A stretch of DNA of 64,000 nucleotides from Acidobacteriales bacterium 59-55 (GCA_001897435.1 MKSV01000007.1:62001-126000), one strand, 5' to 3'. Shown: positions 33,882-43,756, numbered from the stretch's first letter. Numbers and translations are program-made. Notes: generated by a model not told the origin, from the letters alone.

Positions 33882-36362
33882 CTATGCGCCGAAGGCGAGG
33901 TCGACCAGCGTCTTCTCCTCCATGTCGTGAGCCTTCGCCGATCCGGTGGCCGGAGTCGCGCTGGGGCTGCGCTTGACGCTCAATACGGCGCGGTCGCCGG
34001 CCAGACGCCGCAGCAGAGGCATCACGTAGAACAAGGCTCCCATGTTGGCAGGCTCTTCCTGTACCCAGACGATCTCTTCGGCTCCGGGATGCTGATCGAG
34101 CGCGGCCTGTAGCTCGATCTCGGGCCAGGGGTGAAGCTGTTCGACGAAGATGATGCCGACGCTCATGTCCTTGCGCTTCGCCCGCTCCATGCGCAGGTTG
34201 TGGCCGATCTTGCCGCTGCAGACGAGCAGGCGGCGCGGGTTGACGGTCTCGTTGTCGGGCAGAACATTCTGGAATCGCTCGCGCGAGAACTCGGCCAGCG
34301 GTGACGAGGCGTCGGGGTGCCGCAACATGCTCTTGGGCGTGAAGACGATCAGCGGCTTGCGCCACGGACGCAGCGCCTGGCGGCGCAGCAGGTGGAAGTA
34401 CTGGGCCGCGGTCGAGGGCTGGCAGATCTGGATATTGTCGTTGGCGGCCAGTTGCAGATAGCGCTCGATGCGCGCGCTGGAGTGCTCGGGGCCTTGTCCC
34501 TCGTATCCGTGGGGCAGCAGCATGACGATGCCGGAGAGCAGACCCCACTTCACCTCGCTCGACGCGATGAACTGGTCGATGATGATCTGCGCACCGTTGG
34601 CGAAGTCGCCGAACTGCGCCTCCCAGAGCACGAGCGCCTCGGGATAGTCACGGGCGAAGCCGTACTCGAAGCCGAGCACCGCAGCCTCGGAGAGAAGAGA
34701 GTTGTAGACCTCGAAGTGTGCCTGTCCCTTGCTGAGATGGGCGAGCGGAATGTACTTCACCTCGGTCTCGGTGTCGACCATGACGGCGTGGCGCTGGTTG
34801 AAGGTGCCGCGCTGCGAGTCCTGCCCGCTGAGACGGACGGGCGTGCCTGTCTCCAGCAGCGAGGCGTAGGCGACCAGTTCGGCCATGCCGTAGTCGAAGG
34901 GCCGCGAGCCCGCGCCCATCTCGGCACGTTGCTCGAAGAGCTTTTTCACCTTGGGATGAATATGGAAATCGTCCGGATACTTGGTTACGGCGAGCGCAAG
35001 CTCATTCACACGCTCGCTGGGCAACCCGGTGGGGACATCGTCCTCCGGCTCCAATTCGCAGCCCTTATAAGGGCTCCAGTAATCGGGTAGCTCGCGCAAC
35101 AGCGGCACATGCTCGGCCTTGGTCGCCACCTTTTGGTCGTCGAGGAACTCCTGTTGAACCCGATGAGCCTCGTCCGCCGGATCGACGCCGATCCGCTGGG
35201 CATAAAGCTGATACAGCGGCGGATGGTTTTTGATAATGGCGTAGCGGCGTGGCTGCGTCACTGTCGGGTCGTCCACCTCGCTGTGGCCGTGGCGTCGATA
35301 GCCTATCAGGTCGACGACGATGTCGGAGTGGAAGCGGTCGCGGTACTCCGCAGCGAGGGCGGCTATGCGGACGACGGCGTCCGGGTCCTCTGCATTGACG
35401 TGGAAGATGGGAATAGGAAGGCGCTTGGCGATGTCCGACGAAAAGCGCGAGGAGTTTGACTCCTCGGGAGACGCCGTAAAGCCGAGCAGGTTGTTGACGA
35501 TGACATGCACGGTGCCGCCGACGTTGTAGCCGTGCAGCGTCGCCATGTTCAACGATTCGGCAAGGATGCCCTGACCGGCGAATGCGGCGTCGCCGTGGAT
35601 GATCAGCGGAAGGACGGCATTCTTTCCGTCCTTGCCGATGCGCTCCTGCTTGGCGCGGGCGCGGCCCAGCACGACGGGATCAACGGCTTCGAGGTGGCTG
35701 GGGTTGGAGGCAAGGTGCAGTGCGATTGTCTTACCGTCGGGCGAGCGATACTCGCCGGTGGCGCCGATGTGGTACTTGACGTCTCCTCCGCCCATGGTGC
35801 TGCGGGGATCGACGTCCTCAAACTTGGTGAAGATCTCGGTGGCGCTGCGGCCGATGGTGTTGGTCATCACGTTGAGGCGTCCGCGATGGCTCATGCCGAA
35901 GACAGCTTTGGTGATGCCAAGGTTGGCGCTGACGGCGAGGACGCGATCGAGGAACGGGATGAGGACAGTGAGGCCTTCGAGCGAGAAGCGTTTGGTGCCG
36001 AGATAGCGCGACTGGATGACCTGCTCGAAGAGGTCGGCGCGGATGAGCTGGGTGAGGATCAGCTTCTGGTCGGCGGCGGGAGGCGGCTGCTCGATGCGCT
36101 CCTGGAGCCACTGCCGCTGCTCCGGGTTGACGATATGCATGAACTCGGAGGCGATGGTGCCGCAGTAGAATTTGCGGGCTTCGGCAGCAGCTTCGCCCTC
36201 GGGCACAGCGGTCGGGAAGGGCTCGGGGGGGAGGTATTGGCCGAGCGGATCGAGAGAGGCCTGGAGGTATCCCCAGCGGCGGAAGATGTCGAAGACGGCT
36301 TCGCGGTCAGCTTGTTCTAGCGCGGGAGCCGGTGGGGTCATTGCCCCTGCCTTGGTGGCCAT
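33882..36362 (-). CDS. sucA: 2-oxoglutarate dehydrogenase E1 component
   Basis: An 826-residue thiamine-diphosphate enzyme decarboxylating 2-oxoglutarate in the TCA cycle. Motifs include FGMSHRGRLNVM, the ThDP-binding IIHGDAAFAGQGI ... VNNLLGFT, YRRHGHSEVDDP, and in the C-terminal domain QRGTFNQRHAV and PHGYEGQGPEHSSARIERYLQL. It is shorter than the E. coli enzyme (933) because the far N-terminal extension is abbreviated. GAGGA lies shortly before the ATG. The E2 gene sucB is not adjacent, so the complex is assembled from separate loci. Confidence 0.95.
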   Translation of the reverse strand: MATKAGAMTPPAPALEQADREAVFDIFRRWGYLQASLDPLGQYLPPEPFPTAVPEGEAAAEARKFYCGTIASEFMHIVNPEQRQWLQERIEQPPPAADQKLILTQLIRADLFEQVIQSRYLGTKRFSLEGLTVLIPFLDRVLAVSANLGITKAVFGMSHRGRLNVMTNTIGRSATEIFTKFEDVDPRSTMGGGDVKYHIGATGEYRSPDGKTIALHLASNPSHLEAVDPVVLGRARAKQERIGKDGKNAVLPLIIHGDAAFAGQGILAESLNMATLHGYNVGGTVHVIVNNLLGFTASPEESNSSRFSSDIAKRLPIPIFHVNAEDPDAVVRIAALAAEYRDRFHSDIVVDLIGYRRHGHSEVDDPTVTQPRRYAIIKNHPPLYQLYAQRIGVDPADEAHRVQQEFLDDQKVATKAEHVPLLRELPDYWSPYKGCELEPEDDVPTGLPSERVNELALAVTKYPDDFHIHPKVKKLFEQRAEMGAGSRPFDYGMAELVAYASLLETGTPVRLSGQDSQRGTFNQRHAVMVDTETEVKYIPLAHLSKGQAHFEVYNSLLSEAAVLGFEYGFARDYPEALVLWEAQFGDFANGAQIIIDQFIASSEVKWGLLSGIVMLLPHGYEGQGPEHSSARIERYLQLAANDNIQICQPSTAAQYFHLLRRQALRPWRKPLIVFTPKSMLRHPDASSPLAEFSRERFQNVLPDNETVNPRRLLVCSGKIGHNLRMERAKRKDMSVGIIFVEQLHPWPEIELQAALDQHPGAEEIVWVQEEPANMGALFYVMPLLRRLAGDRAVLSVKRSPSATPATGSAKAHDMEEKTLVDLAFGA

Positions 36363-36746
36363 TGCGTCCTCACTTCAGGTCTATTTCGCGAGAGTCAATC
36401 GCATACCTCTCTCTATGTTAGACCTTTCAATCATAGTTCAGGTGCAGGGGATTTGAGCTTGTATCCGGGGTGACTATAAAGAGGCATGGCCATGTAAGTC
36501 ACGGGGGAACGCAGCTCACGTTCCCTCTCAAAGGAAGCGTGTGGTGGAGTCTTTATGCCGTTGGTACAAGTATCCGTAACTCATTGACTTACGCGAGCCG
36601 GCGCAAAGGTGTGCTTCTCGCTTCCGCGAGGAGTCGCAGAGCATGGCGCTCTCTTTGAAATGAGGTAGTGGGCATCCGTTCGCGAAGGCAAAATATACGG
36701 CGAATATCGCACCTTGGTCGCGATCGTTCGCGGTTACGATGAAGCA
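36363..36746. other. Spacer upstream of sucA, no gene seen
   Basis: About 380 bases between divergent genes. Short frames are open but none has a ribosome binding site or family features. No repeat copy was noticed. Confidence 0.4.
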
Positions 36747-37670
36747 ATGGTGGGTGCGGCTTCGAATATCCGGAAGGCTTCAAGCGTCCTGATTCTGGTA
36801 GTGACGCTGGGCTGGTGGACGCCGGGTGTATGGGCGCAGGCAACAGCTTCCGATCAGGTGGCCTTCGCGCAGCCGCTGCCGGATATCGACGTCGGCCAGT
36901 TGATGCATGAGGTTGAGGCGCGGCAGAAGGCCGCAGAGGCGATCGAGAAGGATTATCTGTACCACGCCGTGGATAGGGTCGAACAACTGGACCGGCAGGG
37001 CAAGGTGAAGAAGACGCAGACGAAGGAGTATGACGTCTTCTGGATGGAGGGCGTGCCGGTCCGCAAGCTGACCAGGAAAGACGGGAGAGCGCTGAGCGCG
37101 GACGAGCAGAGGAAGGAGAGCGAGCGCATCGACAAGGCCGTGAAGAAGGCCAGGGAGAAGCGGGCGAAGGCCGAAGCCAAAGGGGAGGTGACCGATCCGA
37201 ATGGAGACGAGGAGGTCACGGTCTCGCGGCTGCTGGAACTGGGCCGCTTCGGCAATGCGCGCAGGGTGACGCTCGACGGGCGCAGGACGATTGCGGTGGA
37301 CTTTACCGGCGATCCGAAGGCGGAGACGCGGAACCGGATGGAGGCAGTCATCCGCGACACGGCGGGAACGGTCTGGGTGGACGAGCAGGATCTGGCGCTG
37401 GCGAGGGTCGAAGGGCACTTTCTGAAGAGCTTCAAGATCGGTGCGGGGCTGGTGGTGAACATCGAGAAGGGCACGAGCTTTTCGATGGTGCAGCGGAAGG
37501 TGAATGGTGAGGTGTGGCTGCCGGAGCGGATCGAGGGGCGCGGAGCAGCGCGAGCGTTTCTGCTGTTCAGCTTCAGGGGAAACTTTCGCGAGATCGACTC
37601 GGATTACCGGAAGTTCAAGGTGACGACGACGATTCTGCCGGGGATGGGAAAGGTGGAAGAGGAGAAGTGA
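36747..37670 (+). CDS. Periplasmic protein of unknown function, LolA/lipoprotein-sorting-like
   Basis: A 307-residue product with a signal peptide (hydrophobic about 12-30, ending VWAQA). A charged helical middle (RKESERIDKAVKKAREKRAKAEAKGE, about 125-150) precedes a beta-rich C-terminal half (TVWVDEQDLALARVEGHFLKSF, WLPERIEGRG). That half resembles the outer-membrane lipoprotein-sorting type of half-barrel seen in many acidobacterial proteins. This is a fold-level guess. ATG 36747 is chosen because it begins the signal peptide. It converges on the second PEP-CTERM gene. Confidence 0.65.
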   Translation: MVGAASNIRKASSVLILVVTLGWWTPGVWAQATASDQVAFAQPLPDIDVGQLMHEVEARQKAAEAIEKDYLYHAVDRVEQLDRQGKVKKTQTKEYDVFWMEGVPVRKLTRKDGRALSADEQRKESERIDKAVKKAREKRAKAEAKGEVTDPNGDEEVTVSRLLELGRFGNARRVTLDGRRTIAVDFTGDPKAETRNRMEAVIRDTAGTVWVDEQDLALARVEGHFLKSFKIGAGLVVNIEKGTSFSMVQRKVNGEVWLPERIEGRGAARAFLLFSFRGNFREIDSDYRKFKVTTTILPGMGKVEEEK

Positions 37671-37722
37671 AACGGCAGAGAAACGGAGGGCAGTTGGCCA
37701 GTCCGATTCTCTGCCGTTTGTC
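37670..37722. terminator. Bidirectional terminator-like hairpin
   Basis: A 13-bp perfect stem, 37670-37682 with 37707-37719, and a 24-base loop, starting at the stop codon of the upstream gene. It separates convergent genes; the U-tracts are short. Confidence 0.6.
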
Positions 37723-37750
37723 TACGACAGTGATGCGTGGTGAGGCGGGT

Positions 37751-38395
37751 TTAGACTCCCAAGCGACGGCGAACCAGACCGGCGACGCCGAGCAGGCCGC
37801 TGCCGAGGAGAACGAAGCTGCTGGGCTCGGGGGTCTGGGCGAGGTCTCCGAGACGTCCGGAGAGCACGGCGGGAGAGCCGTTCACCTCAGCATAGAGAAG
37901 CTGGAAGGGAACAAGGCCGGTGCCATCCGGGCCGACGACAAACGACGAAGGAATCGAAGCCGTGGGATTGCCCGAATCGATGACCTGTACCCCATTGATG
38001 TAGAGGAACATGCCGTCGTCATGGTGGATGGTGTAGGTCCCGGGAGCCAGATTGAGATAGCCGGTGAATTCGAAGACGGTGTTGTCCAGCGAATTACCGG
38101 CAACGCCGGCGCCGGAGAGGAAGTTGACCGTATCGCCGCCGGAGGTGAGGAAGGTGCCGATCGTGTAGGTGCCATTTCCGGTAACGCCGCTCAGGTTGAA
38201 GATGTCACCGGCATTGCTCAAAGTGAAGGTGGCGGAGGCGGGACCAGAGGGAGCGGTGGGAGAGAGAGGATTTGGATAGTGGCTGGCACCCTCCCAGACG
38301 GAACCGTTGATGGTGCTGGCATGGGCGGCCCCTGTTACGGCGAGAAATGCCGCCAGGCAAGGAATAGCAAGTAAAGTGCGTGTCTTCAATTTCAT
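37751..38395 (-). CDS. PEP-CTERM sorting domain protein with PA14-like region
   Basis: A 214-residue secreted protein. It has a signal peptide (to AAHA, about residue 26) and a beta-rich body with YTIHHDDGMFLYINGVQVIDSG, typical of PA14-like carbohydrate-binding domains. The C-terminal tag is TPEPSSFVLLGSGLLGVAGLVRRR. Processing by an exosortase is expected. It shares with the PEP-CTERM gene at 20.4 kb a sigma-54-type promoter at nearly the same distance from the start, suggesting a common regulon. Confidence 0.88.
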   Translation of the reverse strand: MKLKTRTLLAIPCLAAFLAVTGAAHASTINGSVWEGASHYPNPLSPTAPSGPASATFTLSNAGDIFNLSGVTGNGTYTIGTFLTSGGDTVNFLSGAGVAGNSLDNTVFEFTGYLNLAPGTYTIHHDDGMFLYINGVQVIDSGNPTASIPSSFVVGPDGTGLVPFQLLYAEVNGSPAVLSGRLGDLAQTPEPSSFVLLGSGLLGVAGLVRRRLGV

Positions 38396-38460
38396 GATGC
38401 CTCACAGTTGAGATCTGAGAATCTTGTTTTGGTCCTGGGGACCCTGACGCACGATCAAGC

Positions 38461-38477
38461 AAGCAAGGTTATGGCCA
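38461..38477 (-). promoter_or_regulatory. Sigma-54 promoter of the second PEP-CTERM gene
   Basis: On the minus strand TGGCCATAACCTTGCTT matches TGGCAC-N5-TTGCW at all but two positions, with GG and GC correctly spaced. The -12 element is about 67 bases from the ATG. Confidence 0.65.
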
Positions 38478-38671
38478 TATCGTTCCGGCCGGGGATGTTT
38501 TCGGCAATCGGCTATCCGTCAATAGTTAGCTGGAATTTTGTAGGAGGAAGCGGTCTTTTGGGAGTGGGGTGCTGTGCAAAACTATGCTGACTTCTAAGCA
38601 TTTCATTTCCGCGTCTTGTTACAGGAGGTGAAATAAATTGCTCATTTGGCGGGGGTTGAGACTGAGGCGGG

Positions 38672-40354
38672 TCAGAAGTGGCCGGTGATCTCTTTGGCGT
38701 AGATCTGGTGGGTAGTGCGTGGCGGCTCGGGGCCGCGGTGAAGGGCGCGGACGCGCTCGCGGATCTGCTCGTCGGCGGCGGTGACGCGCTCGCGGGAGCG
38801 GAGGTAGTCGAGCCATGACTCCATGACGAAGGTCTCGTTGAGGTGCTCGGGGTCGGTGGCGTCGCGGTAGATGCCCCAACGGATGGCACCGTCGCGGAGG
38901 CGGACGCCGCGCAGGTCGTGGATGGCGCGGGTGAACTCGGCGTAGCTCTCGGCGGGGATGCGGTAGTCGACGGAGATGCGGACGGGGCCGGCGTAGTTGA
39001 GGTCGTCGGCGGGTTCGGAGTCCATGGTGGGAAAGGGGATGGGCTGGGGCGCTGGGCGCTTCCACTTGTAGGGGGTGTGATCGGGAACGGGGCCTTGCAG
39101 GATGTGGAAGCGGCGAACGATGGGGAGCGTAAGAACGAGTCCCCCGGCGGCGATGGCGAGGGAGATGGGGGTGGAGATGTGCTCGGCGAGCGCTCCCCAA
39201 AGGACGGAGCCAAGCGCCATGCCGCCCTGAAAGGTCATCAGGTAAGTGCCGAGCGCGCGGGCCTGCACCCAGGCGGGGACGGCGAGCTGGACCGAGGTAT
39301 TGAGAGTGGAGAGCGTGCTGGTCCAGGCAAAGCCTGAGAACATGAGGGTAATGATGATGAGCCAGGAGTGGTGGGCGAAGGCGAGGATGAGCAGGGTGAC
39401 GACGTTGTAGAGGGTGGCGGCGGCGATGATACGGTCGGCGGAGAAGCGGCGGCGGACGCGGGGCAGGGTGGTGGCTCCGACGAGCGCGCCGACGCCGAGC
39501 GAGCCGTTGAGGATGCCGTAGCCGAGGGCTCCCTGATGGAGGACATGGCTGGCGACGACGGCGAGCAGCGCCCAGATGGCGGAGACGAAGAAGGCGAAGG
39601 TGAAGGTGCGGACGAGCGAGGAGCGCAGATCGGGGGAGTAGCGGACGTAGCGGATGCCGGAGCGGATAGAGGCTGCGATGCGTTCGGAGGGCAACGTGGA
39701 CTTGAAGAGCGGAACGCGCTTCCAGTTGACCAGTACCCAGATGACTGCGGCGTAGGAGACGGCATTGAGCAGAAAGACCGAGCCTGCGCCGGTGTCGATG
39801 CGCTGGAAGGCGGCGACCATGAGACCGCCGAGCGCGGGGCCGACGGCGCGGGCGAGGTTGTTGCCGGCGGAGTTGATGGAGACGGTGTCGGGGATCAGCT
39901 CGCGAGGAACCAGTTCGGGGATGATGGCCTGCCATGCCGGATTGTTCATGGCAGATCCGATGTTGAGCATGAAGGTGAGCGCGAGCAGCGTCCACGGAGA
40001 GACGTAGCCCAGGAAGGTGAGGATGGCGAGGACGCCGACCGAGGTGAGCATCCACGCCTGCCAGAAGATGAGCAGCTTGCGGCGATCGAAGATGTCGGCG
40101 GTGGCACCGGCGAGCAGGCCGAGGATGAGCACGGGAAGGCTGGCCGCGGTCTGCATGAGGGCGATGAGCAGAGGCGAGGCCGTCAGCGAGGTCATGAACC
40201 AGGTGCCGGCGGTGTCCTGCATCCAGGTGCCGACCGAGGAGATGGTGCTGGCGATCCAGCGGTCGCGGAAGAGCGGGATGCGCAGCGGTTCGAAGCCGCT
40301 GGGGCTTTGAGATGGGGGAGTCGCGGGACCGGCGTTGGGAGCTTCGAAGGGCAT
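38672..40354 (-). CDS. MFS exporter (EntS/MFS_3 type) with C-terminal cytosolic domain
   Basis: A 560-residue transporter. Twelve membrane spans occupy about 35-425. Family motifs are FRDRWIASTISSVGTWMQDTAGTWFM near the start, GLLAGATADIFDRRK in the 2-3 loop and AMNNPAWQAIIPELVPRELI. After the last span, about 110 soluble residues (VRISVDYRIPAESYAEFTRAIHDLRGVRLRDGAIRWGIY) look like the ferredoxin-like dimeric domain often fused to MFS_3 exporters. Substrate unknown; siderophore or drug export is typical. Two much longer frames across this region are shadows. Confidence 0.88.
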   Translation of the reverse strand: MPFEAPNAGPATPPSQSPSGFEPLRIPLFRDRWIASTISSVGTWMQDTAGTWFMTSLTASPLLIALMQTAASLPVLILGLLAGATADIFDRRKLLIFWQAWMLTSVGVLAILTFLGYVSPWTLLALTFMLNIGSAMNNPAWQAIIPELVPRELIPDTVSINSAGNNLARAVGPALGGLMVAAFQRIDTGAGSVFLLNAVSYAAVIWVLVNWKRVPLFKSTLPSERIAASIRSGIRYVRYSPDLRSSLVRTFTFAFFVSAIWALLAVVASHVLHQGALGYGILNGSLGVGALVGATTLPRVRRRFSADRIIAAATLYNVVTLLILAFAHHSWLIIITLMFSGFAWTSTLSTLNTSVQLAVPAWVQARALGTYLMTFQGGMALGSVLWGALAEHISTPISLAIAAGGLVLTLPIVRRFHILQGPVPDHTPYKWKRPAPQPIPFPTMDSEPADDLNYAGPVRISVDYRIPAESYAEFTRAIHDLRGVRLRDGAIRWGIYRDATDPEHLNETFVMESWLDYLRSRERVTAADEQIRERVRALHRGPEPPRTTHQIYAKEITGHF

Positions 40355-40491
40355 CGTGCGCTTGGGTTAGTTTACGGGCTGCCGGTTGAGAGCAGGTGGG
40401 GGGGAGGGGAGGAAAGAACAAGTAAGTGCAACAGAAGGCTTCGGCTGATGGCGAAGAGTGGAAGGATTTGGAGGATGCCGGAGAACGGAGA

Positions 40492-40519
40492 AGCCTCCCC
40501 GGACTGTGCCGGAGAGGCT
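40492..40519 (-). terminator. Terminator-like hairpin after the TonB receptor gene
   Basis: AGCCTCCCCGG (40492-40502) pairs with CCGGAGAGGCT (40509-40519), one mismatch. The minus-strand tail is TTCTCCGTTCT, only partly U-rich. It lies 30 bases after the stop. Confidence 0.55.
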
Positions 40520-40549
40520 TTTGGTTGCAGCATCGTGTTTGAGCGAGAG

Positions 40550-43500
40550 TTAGAAGAGCAACTTGAGCCCGAACTGAACCTGGCGGGAGCTGGTGGCGGT
40601 GGAGGTGATGACGCCGGCGGTGGGGCTGGCGACGACGGGGGCGGTCTGGTTGGCGACACTGCCCTGGCTGGGGCCGGAGGAGAAGACGACCGGGTTAGGC
40701 GTGGCAAAGTTGGTGTGGTTGAGGACGTTGAAGAACTCGGCGCGGAACTGAGCGTTGAGGCGCTCGCCGAGCTTGGTGGATTTGTGGAGCGAGAGGTCGA
40801 GGTTGGCGAGGTTGGGGCCGACCAGGGTATCGCGGCCGAGGTTGCCGAAGGTTCCGTAGGCGGGTGCGCTGAAGGCGGACGCGTCGAAGAACTGGGTCGG
40901 CGTGTCCGGATAGAGCTTGCCGTGGAAGTCGGGATTGATGTTGGGTCGCACGGGATTGCGGGTGTCTCCGCTGCCGGTGGGGTTGTAACCGAGCTGCGGC
41001 GAGAAGGGGAAGCCGGACTGGATGGCCGCGATGGCGCTGAGGGTCCAGCCGCTAACGGCGTGGTTGACCAAGGGAGTGAGGTTGGCCCCGATGCGGTGGT
41101 TTGCGCCGAAGGGAAGATCGTAGGTCCCGTTAATGGCGACGAGGTGACGAACGTCGCTGGCCGACGGGCCGTAGTCGTAATCGGGCTCCGCCGGATACAT
41201 GGTGTACGCGGGAGTGTTGGCGCTGACGCTGGTGTTCCAGGCCGAGCCATTGTCAAGGTTCTTCGACCAGGTGTAGTTGCCGCGGAACTGGAAGCCGTTG
41301 GCGAAGCTGCGGTGCAGGTCGAGCTCGAGAGCGTGGTAGTTGCTGATTCCCTGGGAGACCCAAGAGGTGGTGTTGGCTACAAGCGGATTGGCCTTCGTGG
41401 TGGTATGGAAGAAGACTGTGCCTGCAGCCAGCGTGGCGGGGCAGGCGGGATTGGGGCAGGTGACGGGGATGGGCTCGTTGAGGTCCTGCGAGAGGATCTG
41501 GTGGTAGCCGTGGGAGCCGATATAGCTGACGGTAAGAGAGGTGTTGGGAGCGATCTGCTGCTCGACGCGGAGATCCCAGCTCAGCACGGTGGGGGTATGG
41601 ATGTCGGGCTGGACGCTGGAGGGAGAGACGAGCGAGCTGGCCGAGGGCTTGGTGTCGGCGGTGATGTGGAGGTCGGAGACGTGCACGTTCGAGAGCGAGA
41701 GCGTGGTGTTGTAGGGCGCGGACTGGTCGAGGCGGTAGTCGAGGTTATCGAGCAGGGAGCGGTGGACGCCGAAGCCGGCGCGGAGAGAGGTCTTGCCGTT
41801 ACCGCGGATGTCCCAGGCGAGGCCGACGCGCGGTTCGGGGAGGAACTTGGCGCGGTTGGTGGAGAGAGCCGCGGTGCCGATGGTGGGGTTGGTGTCAATC
41901 ACGCCGTTGGTGAAGGCGTAGTTGGAGGCACGGCCCTGGACCTCGTTGAAGCCGTTGGTGGACTCGAAGCGGAAGCCGACGCGGACTTCGAGACGGGGGG
42001 TGAAGTGGATGGTGTCCTCTAGGTAGCCTGCGCCCATGAGCGAGCGCCAGCCTAGCTCGGTGGGGTTGGGGACGACGGTGAAGGTCTTCACTGTTCCCTG
42101 CAGGAAGGTGGCGAGCGAGGCGAAGGAGGCCTGGCCGTACTGGTTCTGGGCGAGGTTGTCGTTCGATTGCAGGCGCTGAAGCCAGACGCCGGCTTCGATC
42201 TGGTGGCGGCCCCGGCTCCAGAAGACGTGGTCGTCGAAGGTGAAGAGATTGCGGGTGGTGGCGTTGTCGGAGCCTACGTTGGCTCCGGCGCCGGTGATCT
42301 GAGATGACCCGTTGCTGGCGGTCGAGCCCGCGATGACGATGGCTCCGATGGGCTTGCCGGCGACCCAGCCGGGGATGGATTGGTTGATCTCGGGCGGGGT
42401 GGTCCCGAGGAAGTAGAAGGAGGCGCGGGAGAAGCCGAAGCGGGCGGTGTTGAGTAGTTGCGGCGAGAAGACGTGCTGCTCCTGTGCGCTGAGGACCTGC
42501 TCGCGGAGACTTTCGTCGATCAGGGAAAAGGGGTTTTGCGTGGGTGTGTTGGCGGTGGAGTCGTCGATGGTGTAGACGGCGAAGAAAAGATCTTTGGGGC
42601 TGATGTTGTAGTCGAAGCGGGTGGTGCCGAAGTCTTCGCGGATGTGTTGTATGGGGCTGGAGTAGGCGATGGCGATGCCTGAGCCCAACTCCGGTCCGTT
42701 GGCGACCGGCCACAGGGCGAGCAGAGGTTGGACGCTGGGTGCGGCGGCGGCGCGGCTGGCGTCGTCGGGGACGAGGGTGACGTCGGAGAGACCGAGGTTC
42801 TGACGGTAGCCCTCGTAGTTGGCGAAGAGCAGGAGCTTGTCCTTGCGGATGGGGCCGCCGAGCGAACCGCCGAAGTTGTTGCGCTGGAAGGTCGGGATCT
42901 TTGCCCGGTCGAAGTAGTTGCGGGCGTCGAGGGCGGAGTTGCGGATGAATTCGTAGGCTGAGCCGTGGAGTTTATTTGTGCCTGAAGCGGTTACGATTGA
43001 GATTTGCGCGCCCTGGCGCTTGCCATAGCTGGAGGAGTAGGTGTCGCTGACGACGTTGAACTCGCGTACGGCATCGACGCCGAGCAGTTGGCCGCTGGTG
43101 CCGCCGGGGGTGACGTTGATGAGCGATGCGCCGGTGTACTCGATGCCGTTGAGCAGGAAGAGATTGTCCTGGGGACGGCGGCCCGAGATGGCGAACATGT
43201 TGCCGACCGAGGAGTTCGACGTGCCGATAGTGCCGGAGCGCTGGCCTGTGTAGTTGACGACGCCGGGGTTGAGGGTGATGAGCTGATCGTAGCTGCGGCC
43301 GTTGAGGGGAAGCTGCTTGATCTGGCGCTCGTCGACGAGGCCGGAGGTCTGCTGGGTGGAGGTATTGACGACCGAGGGCGTGTCCTCGACCGTGACCTGT
43401 TGCGCAACGGAGTCGAGCGCGAGGGAGAGGTCGATCTGCTTGCTCTGGCCCACGGTGAGCGGAATACCGGCGCGGTGAGCGGCGCTGAAGCCGGGAAGCT

Positions 43501-43756
43501 GCGCGGTGACGGTGTAGGTGCCGACGGGGATGGAGGGCGCGGAGTAGCGTCCGTCGGGAGTGGTGGTGAGGCGGCGCTCGCTGCCGGTCTCGTCGTTGTG
43601 GACGAGAACCTGGGCGTTGGCGAGGGCGGCTCCGGTGGTGTCGGTGACGGTGCCGGAGAGGGTTCCGCCGACGATCTGCGCGTGGGCGGTGATGGTGATG
43701 AAGAGGGACAAAAGGATAGCGGCGGGCGTGAGCCTCTTAATGACGAAGTGGTTCAT
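40550..43756 (-). CDS. TonB-dependent receptor, Oar-like, with carboxypeptidase regulatory-like domain
   Basis: A 1068-residue outer-membrane protein. A signal peptide (to AHA, about 27) precedes a carboxypeptidase-regulatory-like beta-sandwich (about 28-120: GGTLSGTVTDTTGAALANAQV ... GTYTVTAQLPGF). The plug domain has QLPLNGRSYDQLITLNPGV and a VREFNVVSDTYSSSYGKRQGAQISIVTASGTN stretch. A large barrel follows and the protein ends in Phe (FGLKLLF). Acidobacteria carry dozens of such receptors, probably for oligosaccharide uptake. No substrate is indicated here. Nearby glycosidases suggest carbohydrates. Confidence 0.92.
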   Translation of the reverse strand: MNHFVIKRLTPAAILLSLFITITAHAQIVGGTLSGTVTDTTGAALANAQVLVHNDETGSERRLTTTPDGRYSAPSIPVGTYTVTAQLPGFSAAHRAGIPLTVGQSKQIDLSLALDSVAQQVTVEDTPSVVNTSTQQTSGLVDERQIKQLPLNGRSYDQLITLNPGVVNYTGQRSGTIGTSNSSVGNMFAISGRRPQDNLFLLNGIEYTGASLINVTPGGTSGQLLGVDAVREFNVVSDTYSSSYGKRQGAQISIVTASGTNKLHGSAYEFIRNSALDARNYFDRAKIPTFQRNNFGGSLGGPIRKDKLLLFANYEGYRQNLGLSDVTLVPDDASRAAAAPSVQPLLALWPVANGPELGSGIAIAYSSPIQHIREDFGTTRFDYNISPKDLFFAVYTIDDSTANTPTQNPFSLIDESLREQVLSAQEQHVFSPQLLNTARFGFSRASFYFLGTTPPEINQSIPGWVAGKPIGAIVIAGSTASNGSSQITGAGANVGSDNATTRNLFTFDDHVFWSRGRHQIEAGVWLQRLQSNDNLAQNQYGQASFASLATFLQGTVKTFTVVPNPTELGWRSLMGAGYLEDTIHFTPRLEVRVGFRFESTNGFNEVQGRASNYAFTNGVIDTNPTIGTAALSTNRAKFLPEPRVGLAWDIRGNGKTSLRAGFGVHRSLLDNLDYRLDQSAPYNTTLSLSNVHVSDLHITADTKPSASSLVSPSSVQPDIHTPTVLSWDLRVEQQIAPNTSLTVSYIGSHGYHQILSQDLNEPIPVTCPNPACPATLAAGTVFFHTTTKANPLVANTTSWVSQGISNYHALELDLHRSFANGFQFRGNYTWSKNLDNGSAWNTSVSANTPAYTMYPAEPDYDYGPSASDVRHLVAINGTYDLPFGANHRIGANLTPLVNHAVSGWTLSAIAAIQSGFPFSPQLGYNPTGSGDTRNPVRPNINPDFHGKLYPDTPTQFFDASAFSAPAYGTFGNLGRDTLVGPNLANLDLSLHKSTKLGERLNAQFRAEFFNVLNHTNFATPNPVVFSSGPSQGSVANQTAPVVASPTAGVITSTATSSRQVQFGLKLLF

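Noticed and set aside
38619..40421. 600-codon minus-strand frame over the MFS gene
   Set aside because: Its product is Arg/His/Pro-rich and lacks membrane segments, whereas the overlapping frame encodes all MFS motifs.
39368..42022. 884-codon open frame on the plus strand
   Set aside because: It is antisense to the MFS and TonB receptor genes. Its product is Gly/Glu/Asp-rich low complexity with no domain, an effect of high GC at third codon positions.
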